DNA from: Campylobacterales bacterium
GTDB taxonomy: Bacteria; Campylobacterota; Campylobacteria; Campylobacterales; Sulfurimonadaceae
Direction of reading: 5' to 3'
Length of the DNA stretch: 64,000 nucleotides
Assembly (NCBI GenBank): GCA_016938175.1
Contig: JAFGVE010000027.1
Span: 62,001 to 126,000 of the forward strand
Of this stretch, positions 1 to 7,267 are shown one piece after another. A program made the translations under genes and the position numbers. Within the stretch, counting starts at the first letter, position 1; each line of letters begins with the position of its first letter. The notes under the pieces are model-generated. The model was not told the origin of the DNA. It saw nothing but the letters and a program-made list of their open reading frames with translations, and searched no databases.

Positions 1-610
1 TCTGCATAAAAATAAGCCCTAACCACAAACGATAATCTTTTATGAGATTTATCGGACTGTTACTGCTTTCTTGAGGCTTTTGTTTTTGTTGTGTACTACT
101 TTTTGCTTCTATAACAAAAGCAAAAAGCGCGGTGATAAACGTGAGCGAGAGTAAAAAATCAAGGGCTATGGATGCACTACTTAAAATACGAACTAAAACA
201 AGGGCGACAAGTACAAATCCAACTGAACCGTAGAGGCGTATTTTTCCATAGCGCTCTTTTCCTAAATGTTCTAAAGAGATGACTTCTACATAAGGCAGGA
301 TTACACTCATTCCAGCTCCAAGGGCTATATTGGATAGAAGTAAGGCATAGAAGTTCTCTAGGGAAATGTAAAACGCAATGGCACTCAGACTCATTAAAAG
401 CAGAGCAAAACGAAATGTTTTGGTATTTAGAGCAAATCCTCGCATAAAAAGAAAAGGAAGCAAGAAACGTACAAGTGGAGCAGCTCCTAAAATAATTCCT
501 ATTTCACTTGGAGAGTATGGAACTTGCGATAAAACTTTTGGAATAAAGATAATGTATACACCAACGATTGCAAAGTAGAAAAAGTAAAAAAAAGAGAGCA
601 ATTTTGACAT
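1..610 (-). CDS. MFS transporter, HcaT/LacY-like (partial)
   Basis: The reverse strand is open from an ATG at 610 to the left edge of the window, so only about the first 203 residues are seen and the 3' end is missing. The translation is a run of hydrophobic helices separated by short basic loops. It contains YGKIRLYGSVGFVL, which matches the loop between helices 4 and 5 in the MFS_1_like group (3-phenylpropionate / nucleoside / sugar proton symporters). The protein would sit in the inner membrane and import a small organic solute; the substrate cannot be read from sequence. It is divergent from the PAS/chemoreceptor pair, with a shared promoter region of about 70 bases. Confidence 0.7.
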   Translation of the reverse strand, partial: MSKLLSFFYFFYFAIVGVYIIFIPKVLSQVPYSPSEIGIILGAAPLVRFLLPFLFMRGFALNTKTFRFALLLMSLSAIAFYISLENFYALLLSNIALGAGMSVILPYVEVISLEHLGKERYGKIRLYGSVGFVLVALVLVRILSSASIALDFLLSLTFITALFAFVIEAKSSTQQKQKPQESSNSPINLIKDYRLWLGLIFMQ

Positions 611-638
611 GGCGTTATTATAACTAAAGTTATTCTAG

Positions 639-644
639 TATAAT
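639..644 (+). promoter_or_regulatory. -10 box of the PAS/chemoreceptor operon
   Basis: A perfect TATAAT lies 38 bases before the ATG at 682. This makes the in-frame TTG at 646 an unlikely start, because it would lie upstream of the expected transcript start. Confidence 0.5.
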
Positions 645-681
645 ATTGAGTTATACAAAAAAACTATTTAAAGGGGAGAGA

Positions 682-1167
682 ATGGTTATAGAGATGAAGC
701 CAGATGACTTTATTGTATCAAAAACAGATACAAAGGGTCGTATAACCTATACCAATAAAATTTTTATGAAAATGGCAGAGTATAGTGAGGCAGAGCTTTT
801 AGGAAAGCCACATAATATTATTCGTCATGAGGATATGCCCCGCGCGGTATTTAAACTTCTTTGGGAAAGAATTGAAAAAAAAGAGGAAATATTTGCATTT
901 GTAATCAATAAGACAAAAAATGGAAACTCTTACTGGGTATATGCTAACGTGACGGCTTCTTTGGATGTAAAGGGTAATATTATAGGTTATTACTCTGTAA
1001 GACGTTATCCAAATCCAAAAGCTCTTGAGCTGATAAAACCTCTTTACGCAAAGATGTTAGAAGCTGAAAAAAAAGGTGGTATGGAAGCAGGTACGAAAGT
1101 TTTAATGGATGTATTAAAAGAAAAAGGAGTGAGTTATGATGAGTTTGTCATCTCTATACAAAAATAG
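682..1167 (+). CDS. PAS-domain energy/redox sensor, CetB/Aer-like
   Basis: This 161-residue cytoplasmic protein is essentially one PAS domain (about residues 8-110) followed by a helical tail. The segment NIIRHEDMP is typical of the FAD-binding Aer/CetB class of PAS domain, so a flavin that reports redox or electron-transport state is likely. ATG 682 is chosen because AAGGGGAGAG precedes it at normal spacing; a TTG at 646 in the same frame lies too close to the -10 box. The last 32 bases overlap the start of the next gene, which encodes a chemoreceptor lacking its own sensor. By analogy with the Campylobacter CetA/CetB pair, this protein is probably the detached sensor of a two-protein energy-taxis receptor. 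Confidence 0.8.
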   Translation: MVIEMKPDDFIVSKTDTKGRITYTNKIFMKMAEYSEAELLGKPHNIIRHEDMPRAVFKLLWERIEKKEEIFAFVINKTKNGNSYWVYANVTASLDVKGNIIGYYSVRRYPNPKALELIKPLYAKMLEAEKKGGMEAGTKVLMDVLKEKGVSYDEFVISIQK

Positions 1168-2584
1168 ACAGACATTTCTGCTGTTTTTAGCACTGTTAGG
1201 AACAGTGGCATATGCTTTTGTTTTAGCTGAGTATGTAATGGCGGGGATTTTACTATTTGTTGTTATAGCTTCTTTTTTCTTGGCGGAGACGAGTATGGAT
1301 AAACAGCCTCCCTTACGTATTAAAATTGGGGGTGTTCTTCAAGATGCTGCTCGTGGAAATTTAGAAAGTAGGGTAACTGGCATACCTGAAGATGGAAGTG
1401 ATATTTCCGAGTTTGCATGGGCACTTAATGATGTACTTGACCAGTTAGAGGCATTTATGAGAGAGACTTCCACGACAATTGCATATGCTTCAAAAGGTAT
1501 GACCTATAGGAGAGCGTATGTTCCGGGACTACATGGAATGTTTGCAAGTACGATAGCGCAATTAAACAATGCAATAGAGTCTATAGCCGTAGGACATGAA
1601 ACAAAAATTGTTGGTTATATGTCCCAAGAGTTTAATAAGCTAGGTGGAGGTATGAGTGGTGGTTTGATGATTGTTCAAAATGACTTGTCAATTGCAACTG
1701 ATTATGCTGAGGTTATATCAAACGCTGCGGAAGAAACAGCATTAGAGTCTGAAAAAAGCCTTCACAGTGTTGTGGATATTACAAGTAGACTGGAAAATCT
1801 TGTAAGTTTGATTGAGTCTTCACATGAAGGAATCGTTAATCTTGAAGGACGTTCACGAGAGATTTCTGAAGTAGCATCTCTTATTAAAGATATAGCAGAT
1901 CAAACAAATCTTCTTGCACTTAATGCCGCTATTGAAGCAGCTCGTGCAGGAGAACATGGGCGTGGATTTGCTGTTGTAGCTGATGAGGTAAGAAAGCTCG
2001 CTGAGAGAACGCAAAAAGCTACAAGCGAGATTGAGATATCACTTTCAACTCTACAACAAGAGACAAACGAGATGCTTGAAAACTCTGATGAGATTAGTGC
2101 AATTGCTAATGATTCAAATAGTGTTATACAAGCGTTTGCATCAACTTTTGAGACACTCAATATAACAGCTAAAAAATCATCTACTGCGGCAGTAGATATC
2201 CAAAATCGTCTATTTGCTACTTTAGTGAAAGTGGATCATATTATTTTTAAATCAAGAGCGTATTCAACAACTCTTGATAGAAAAAAAGCTTACGAATATA
2301 TTGATCATAAAAGCTGCAGACTTGGTAAGTGGTATACAGATGTCGGTGTTGAACGTTTTGGTCATACTCCTTCCTTTAAAAAGATTGACAAAGAGCATGC
2401 TATTGTACATGAGAGGGTACGAACAAACTTTGATTATATTGATAAAGATATTGTACTTAAAGACGAAAATCCAAAAATCATTGTGAATAACTTTGAGGTA
2501 ATGGAAAACTCTTCAAAAGTCATGTTTGAACTGCTGGATAAAATGCTTGATGAGTTTAGTGCTATTAGGGGAAAGAGCTATTAA
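1136..2584 (+). CDS. Methyl-accepting chemotaxis protein with C-terminal CZB domain, CetA-like
   Basis: 482 residues. Two closely spaced membrane helices (about 10-48) are joined by a very short loop, so there is no periplasmic sensor domain. A HAMP-like linker follows, then a full MCP signalling hairpin (about 180-370) whose tip, [20 protein letters not shown], is canonical. The C-terminus carries the chemoreceptor zinc-binding signature [10 protein letters not shown] (CZB domain). The start ATG overlaps the upstream PAS gene and is preceded by AAAAGGAG; a second ATG follows immediately. The lack of a ligand domain and the coupling to a PAS gene suggest the receptor is driven by the PAS protein. 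The CZB domain may add a zinc or oxidant (hypochlorous acid) input, as known for other CZB proteins. Confidence 0.88.
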   Translation: MMSLSSLYKNRQTFLLFLALLGTVAYAFVLAEYVMAGILLFVVIASFFLAETSMDKQPPLRIKIGGVLQDAARGNLESRVTGIPEDGSDISEFAWALNDVLDQLEAFMRETSTTIAYASKGMTYRRAYVPGLHGMFASTIAQLNNAIESIAVGHETKIVGYMSQEFNKLGGGMSGGLMIVQNDLSIATDYAEVISNAAEETALESEKSLHSVVDITSRLENLVSLIESSHEGIVNLEGRSREISEVASLIKDIADQTNLLALNAAIEAARAGEHGRGFAVVADEVRKLAERTQKATSEIEISLSTLQQETNEMLENSDEISAIANDSNSVIQAFASTFETLNITAKKSSTAAVDIQNRLFATLVKVDHIIFKSRAYSTTLDRKKAYEYIDHKSCRLGKWYTDVGVERFGHTPSFKKIDKEHAIVHERVRTNFDYIDKDIVLKDENPKIIVNNFEVMENSSKVMFELLDKMLDEFSAIRGKSY

Positions 2585-2674
2585 CTTCTCATTTACTTAT
2601 AATAAATATAATTTTAACACTCAATTATGTTTTTCCCCTTTCATAAGCGAGTATACTCTCCAAACAATTTTATA

Positions 2675-2713
2675 AACAGCCGGGTTTTCCCCCTTTTTAT
2701 TACCCAGGCTGTT
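2675..2713 (+). promoter_or_regulatory. Inverted repeat, possible terminator or upstream control element
   Basis: AACAGCCGGG (2675-2684) pairs with CCCAGGCTGTT (2703-2713), with one bulged A and a pyrimidine-rich loop of about 18 bases. It lies between the chemoreceptor stop and the radical SAM gene. It is followed by only a short T run, so it may be a weak terminator of the chemoreceptor operon or a DNA/RNA control site for the next gene. Confidence 0.4.
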
Positions 2714-2735
2714 TTCTTATGATAAAATCCCCTTT

Positions 2736-4232
2736 ATGAAAATAGTACTCACAACACTCAACGCAAGGTTCGCACATACTGCAATAGGGCTTCGCTATCT
2801 TTACGCAAATATGCAGGAACTACAAGCAGTTACGCAAATAATGGAGTTTAGTATTAATGATGCTCTGCAAAGTGTTGCAGAGAAGTTATTAGTAGAAAAA
2901 CCAACTATTATCGGGCTTGGCGTATACATCTGGAATGTCTCAGAGATAAGTGAACTTGTCCATATCCTAAAGAAGGTTTCTCCTCAGACTACTATTATTT
3001 TAGGTGGTCCAGAAGTGAGCTATCAACCTTTTCGCGTTAATTTTGAAAGTGTTGATTATATTATTCAAGGAGAGGGAGACAGCGCATTTTATGAACTGTG
3101 TAAACGAATAGAATTAGGCGAGAAGAGTGAAAAGATAATTCCTATAACTCTGCCTAAATTAAAAGAGTTACAGCTCCCTTATAAATACTATAGTGACTCT
3201 GATATAAAGAACCGTTACATATATGTTGAGATATCACGAGGTTGCCCTTTTGAGTGTGAATTTTGCCTCTCTTCCATGGATGAAAAAGTACGTGCCTTTA
3301 ATTTAGAAGAGATTTTAGCTGAGTTTGAAACCCTCTGGCAAAGAGGAGCACGAAACTTTAAGTTCGTCGATAGAACTTTTAACCTCAATATGAAAGCCGC
3401 AAATGCTATTTTGGACTTTTTTCTCTCAAAAGAGCCACCCTATTTTGCCCACTTTGAAGTTATACCCGACCATTTTCCAAGTTCTCTTAGAAAAAAAATT
3501 AAAGCTTTTCCTGATGGTGCTTTACAACTTGAAATAGGTATACAAACACTAAATGAAGAGGTGGCAAAGCGAATTTCAAGAGTCTTAAATTTGGAAAAGA
3601 TAGAGTCAAATATCCGATTTTTGCAAGAAGAAACAACTGCACATATTCATTTGGACTTGATAGTTGGGCTTCCGGGTGAGTCGCTTGAGAGTTTTGGAAA
3701 AAATCTCGATACACTTATGGGAATAAGCTCTTGTGAAATTCAGATAGGTATACTCAAGAAACTCTCGGGAACATATATAGATAGACACGATAAAGAGTAT
3801 GAGATGGTTTATAGTGATATTCCACCTTACGATATTTTAAAAAATTCTCAACTGAGCTTTGAAACTATACAAATTATGAAACGCTTTGCCCGTTTTTGGG
3901 ACTTAGCTTATAATAGCGGTAATTTCAAAAACAGCATAAATCTTCTCTGGAGAGACGAGTCTGTATTTGAAAACTTTTATGCTTTTAGTCTTTGGGCATA
4001 TAAGCAGACAGATTCGACATGGAAAATCTCTTTAGAGCGACTTGGAGAGTTGATATTTCGTTATATAACTGAAGTAAAAAGAGCAAATGTTGAGCAGACA
4101 GCGACTCTTATGCTGAAGGATATGATGAAATTAAAAGGAAGAGCCATACCAAAATATTTAAAAGGGTTTGCCGATGATTTTTCTGTGGAGGCAAAGCTTG
4201 GAACTTCAGGCTTTAACAAACGCCAGCAATAG
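2736..4232 (+). CDS. B12-binding-domain radical SAM protein with DUF4080-type tail
   Basis: 498 residues. The N-terminal third (about 1-125) looks like a cobalamin-binding Rossmann domain (IVLTTLNARFAHTAIGL..., IILGGPEVSYQP). The radical SAM core follows with its [4Fe-4S] motif CPFECEFC (Cys170, Cys174, Cys177) and a SAM-binding region with LDLIVGLPGE. The C-terminal region resembles DUF4080. Such proteins are cytoplasmic and do methyl-transfer or other radical chemistry on unknown substrates; the reaction cannot be deduced here. There is no Shine-Dalgarno sequence. A -10-like TATGAT/TAAAAT stretch (2718-2728) lies just before the ATG, so the mRNA may be almost leaderless. Confidence 0.85.
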   Translation: MKIVLTTLNARFAHTAIGLRYLYANMQELQAVTQIMEFSINDALQSVAEKLLVEKPTIIGLGVYIWNVSEISELVHILKKVSPQTTIILGGPEVSYQPFRVNFESVDYIIQGEGDSAFYELCKRIELGEKSEKIIPITLPKLKELQLPYKYYSDSDIKNRYIYVEISRGCPFECEFCLSSMDEKVRAFNLEEILAEFETLWQRGARNFKFVDRTFNLNMKAANAILDFFLSKEPPYFAHFEVIPDHFPSSLRKKIKAFPDGALQLEIGIQTLNEEVAKRISRVLNLEKIESNIRFLQEETTAHIHLDLIVGLPGESLESFGKNLDTLMGISSCEIQIGILKKLSGTYIDRHDKEYEMVYSDIPPYDILKNSQLSFETIQIMKRFARFWDLAYNSGNFKNSINLLWRDESVFENFYAFSLWAYKQTDSTWKISLERLGELIFRYITEVKRANVEQTATLMLKDMMKLKGRAIPKYLKGFADDFSVEAKLGTSGFNKRQQ

Positions 4233-4237
4233 TAGAG

Positions 4238-4243
4238 TATAAT
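4238..4243 (+). promoter_or_regulatory. -10 box placing transcription start at the lapG-like ATG
   Basis: A perfect TATAAT ends only 6 bases before the ATG at 4250, and no ribosome-binding sequence lies between. Transcription would begin at or within a base or two of the start codon, giving a leaderless mRNA. Confidence 0.5.
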
Positions 4244-4249
4244 GTTTCC

Positions 4250-4873
4250 ATGTACTCTATAAAGTCTCTTTTCCCCTTTTTGGTGCTACTGTTTACGTTT
4301 GAACTACAAGCTGAACTTATAGATGCACAGATAGAGGTTCGGGCAGAGGCAAAGTACGGTGCTTTTGCGAAAAATAGATTTAAAGCAATAGATGAGAAGC
4401 TACTTAACTCTCTTGAAGATGCAGACGAAATTAAAAAGCTCAATACTGTAAATACTTGGGTTAACTTCATAAAGTATGGTAGTGATGAAAAAATTTATGG
4501 TGTGAGTGACTATTGGGCTACTCTCTATGAATTTGTTGGAAAAAATGCAGGTGACTGCGAAGACTATACTATTGCCAAGTACTATATTTTAAAAGAGCTC
4601 GGCGTTGATCCACAAAAGATGAAATTTGCTTATGTAGTATATAAAAATAAACAAGGCAAAAACATTTCTCATATGGTTTTGGCATATTTTACGACACCAC
4701 AGCCAAAAAGTAAAGATGAAATACTTATTTTAGACAATAATAATCGTCTAATCCTCCCCGCTTCTAAACGACCTGATCTCATTAAACTTATTAAGATGAT
4801 TAATGGAGATACAGGTCCAAAATCTAAAAAATGGAAAAAACTTGAAGAAAATATGCAAAGGAAAAAACTATGA
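4250..4873 (+). CDS. LapG-like periplasmic cysteine protease (BTLCP family)
   Basis: 207 residues with an N-terminal signal sequence (about 1-22), so the mature protein is periplasmic. It has the bacterial transglutaminase-like cysteine peptidase layout: catalytic Cys103 in GDCEDY, His141 in ISHMVLAY and Asp162 in ILDNNN. In Pseudomonas, LapG cuts a large surface adhesin near its N-terminus and so releases biofilm cells, unless LapD sequesters it. The next gene overlaps by 4 bases (ATGA) and encodes a LapD-like protein, which strongly supports this role. No giant adhesin gene or type I secretion genes are visible in the window, so the substrate must be encoded elsewhere. Confidence 0.85.
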   Translation: MYSIKSLFPFLVLLFTFELQAELIDAQIEVRAEAKYGAFAKNRFKAIDEKLLNSLEDADEIKKLNTVNTWVNFIKYGSDEKIYGVSDYWATLYEFVGKNAGDCEDYTIAKYYILKELGVDPQKMKFAYVVYKNKQGKNISHMVLAYFTTPQPKSKDEILILDNNNRLILPASKRPDLIKLIKMINGDTGPKSKKWKKLEENMQRKKL

Positions 4874-6807
4874 AACTCTATAATCAAATGGCGCTCGCAA
4901 TCTCTTTTATAATTATTACAATACTTGCTTCAGTTATGGCTGTGAGTTATCAATCTACGAAAAAAGACATGCTTCAGAGTGTTTATGAAGCGAGTGTTAA
5001 TAATATCGCGACACTTGCACATACGCTTGCAAGTGCGCAAGGAGATGAAGTCATTATGATGAGTAGTGTGGATGCTGCTTTTGATAGTGGGTACTACAAG
5101 AGTATAGAGTTTCGCTCTAGTGATGGGGAGTTTGTTTATAAACAAGAGGATTCAGAGCAGATAGAGAGTGTTCCAGCATGGTTTGTGAAGTTTGCAGATG
5201 TAGCAAATACTCCCATAAGTGAAGACGTACTTGTTGGATGGGAGAGTATCGGAAAAGTAAGTATAGTCGGCGATACGGCAATAGTTTATAAGTCTTTGTA
5301 TAAAAGTTTTGTACGACTTCTCTATCTTTTTGCAATTTTTACTGTTATCTCTTTAGCGCTTTTTGCTGTCATGCTGTTTTACATACTCAAACCTCTCAAA
5401 GAGATACAAAAACAAGCAGAAGCTATTATGAGAGATGAGTTCGTGTATCAGGAAAAAATACCTTATACAACAGAGTTTAAAGAGGTTGTAAAAGGTATGA
5501 ACCAGATGGTGAAAAAGGTAGAGTATATTTTTATTAAAGGGAGTGAGGCACTCAAACGTAATCAAGAACTACTCTATATAGACCCGATAACAGAGCTTTA
5601 TAACAGACGTTATCTACTCTTAAAACTACCAGACCTTATCGCACTTGAAAATAGAGCAAATGGAGGAACACTCGTTTTTTTAGGACTTGGTGGAGCAGAA
5701 ATACTTAACCAGTCTTTAGGGCATGCAAATGCGGATAAGGTGTTTCAACGCTTAGGAAGTGTACTGCAACGAGTAGCAGAGAGCTTTGATGATGGTGTTG
5801 CCGCACGTGTAAATGGTACAGAGTTTATTATTGTGCTACCAAATTGTGAAGCACAAAAGAGTTTAGAAGTTGCCAAAGAGATACATACAAAATATGAACT
5901 TATACTTAAAAAGTACGAGCTTTTAAGTGAAGAGATAACACTTGATATAGGTTTATACAGATACAGACCAAATATGGATGTCAGTGAGCTTTTAACAAAA
6001 GCTGATAATGCTCTTACACACGCAAAAGCAGATGAATACAGCAGTATATATGTTTATGAAGAGAGAGACGATGAAAATGCTATGGGAAAAGAGCAGTGGA
6101 GAGAGATTATTGAAGAGTCAATAGAGAAAAAACAGATAGGACTGAAGTTTTGGTCTGTTTTAGACACTCGTAGCAGAAAAATCAGTCACAATGTAATGAG
6201 TTTTACTATAGATAATGGAGCACATAAAGAGTATTTTTATGGAGACTTTATAGCTCCGGCTATTAACCTTGGACTGGTAAGTAAAATTTATAAACTTGCG
6301 CTTGATACACTTCTAACAAACAAACACTCGCAGTTAGGAGACAAACTCTGTTCTATACGTTTGTCAAATGAATTCATAAAAGATCCATACTCTTATGAGA
6401 CTTTGTCATTCCTTTTAAAAGAGAAGGCTAAGGAGTTGCCATTTAAATTATCATTTGAACTCTCAGACAATTTTGTGGTGAAAAACCCAATATTGGTAGG
6501 AAACTTTATTAAACTTTTTAAAGAGACTGGATGTGAATTTGGTATCAATGCTTTTACTGGTGATTCGGAAGATTTTAGTTATCTAAAAGTTTATAATCCA
6601 CGTTTTATAAAAGCAGATGTGAGTTTTCTACTTGACCAATCTCAGGACTCTATGGGAGCTTTACGGGTCATTACTGATTCTTTAGGTTTAGAGATTATCG
6701 CCACTTCTGTGAGAACATCAGAGGAGCTAGAGCAATTAAGAGGGATGGGTATTTACAGCGTACAAGGACCTATAACGGACGAGATAACAAAGAGTATAAC
6801 AGAGTAG
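4870..6807 (+). CDS. LapD-like c-di-GMP receptor with degenerate GGDEF and EAL domains
   Basis: 645 residues. A membrane helix (about 7-27) is followed by a LapD/MoxY-type periplasmic domain (about 28-145), a second helix (about 147-173), a HAMP linker, a GGDEF-fold domain (about 230-400) and an EAL-fold domain (about 405-645). Both enzyme signatures are lost: NGTEF (315-319) replaces GGDEF, and KFW (426-428) replaces EAL. The later EAL-domain metal motif is also unrecognisable (NAFTGDSEDFSYL). This is what is expected of a c-di-GMP receptor rather than an enzyme. In the LapD model, c-di-GMP binding inside the cell makes the periplasmic domain hold LapG and protect surface adhesins. It is translationally coupled to the lapG-like gene. 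Confidence 0.87.
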   Translation: MKLYNQMALAISFIIITILASVMAVSYQSTKKDMLQSVYEASVNNIATLAHTLASAQGDEVIMMSSVDAAFDSGYYKSIEFRSSDGEFVYKQEDSEQIESVPAWFVKFADVANTPISEDVLVGWESIGKVSIVGDTAIVYKSLYKSFVRLLYLFAIFTVISLALFAVMLFYILKPLKEIQKQAEAIMRDEFVYQEKIPYTTEFKEVVKGMNQMVKKVEYIFIKGSEALKRNQELLYIDPITELYNRRYLLLKLPDLIALENRANGGTLVFLGLGGAEILNQSLGHANADKVFQRLGSVLQRVAESFDDGVAARVNGTEFIIVLPNCEAQKSLEVAKEIHTKYELILKKYELLSEEITLDIGLYRYRPNMDVSELLTKADNALTHAKADEYSSIYVYEERDDENAMGKEQWREIIEESIEKKQIGLKFWSVLDTRSRKISHNVMSFTIDNGAHKEYFYGDFIAPAINLGLVSKIYKLALDTLLTNKHSQLGDKLCSIRLSNEFIKDPYSYETLSFLLKEKAKELPFKLSFELSDNFVVKNPILVGNFIKLFKETGCEFGINAFTGDSEDFSYLKVYNPRFIKADVSFLLDQSQDSMGALRVITDSLGLEIIATSVRTSEELEQLRGMGIYSVQGPITDEITKSITE

Positions 6808-6811
6808 TGTT

Positions 6812-7267
6812 TTAAATACCGCGTGAGTTTAGACCCTTCATAAGTGCGTCATTTATCTCTTTTTTGTACTCAGGATTACGCTCTTCTAAGCCTTTGTCAA
6901 AGAGGAGGAGTAACTCTTTATTTGTATTTTTGTGGCGTCCAAGATAAAACAAAATTTCCGCATAGTTGTCAAAATCAGGATGAGTTCTTGTCCCTAGCTT
7001 TGGATGAATGGAACCATGGTATTTGAGGAGGAGCTCTATTGTCTCTTTGAGTACTTCTGTTGATGTGTTTTCATGGCGGATAACTTTTCTTAAAGCCTCC
7101 ATAGAAGTGTCTCTTTTCTCTTTTTTTTCTTCAGCAATTACTTCTTCAGATATATCTTTTTTGACTGTTTTTTCCTTGTCTTTAAAGTTATAAAGTAAAA
7201 AGAAAAGCAATATCGCAAGTAGAGAAATAAGTCCAAGCAATGATTGTATAAAGAGTGTCGCATCCAT
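6812..7267 (-). CDS. Small membrane-anchored protein of unknown function
   Basis: 151 residues. One membrane helix (about 5-27) is followed by a highly charged Lys/Glu linker (about 28-60) and a helical soluble domain rich in short repeats of the type HENTSTEVLKETIELLLKYH and HKNTNKELLLLFDKGLEE. I recognise no family. Its ATG overlaps the stop codon of the fatty-acid isomerase gene by one base (TAATG), so the two should be translated together. It may anchor or assist the isomerase, but that is inference from position only. The stop codon lies 5 bases from the convergent lapD-like gene. Confidence 0.75.
   Translation of the reverse strand: MDATLFIQSLLGLISLLAILLFFLLYNFKDKEKTVKKDISEEVIAEEKKEKRDTSMEALRKVIRHENTSTEVLKETIELLLKYHGSIHPKLGTRTHPDFDNYAEILFYLGRHKNTNKELLLLFDKGLEERNPEYKKEINDALMKGLNSRGI

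Noticed and set aside
646-681. Upstream TTG start extending the PAS gene by 12 codons
   Set aside because: The TTG is only 2 bases after the TATAAT box, and a much better ribosome site precedes ATG 682.
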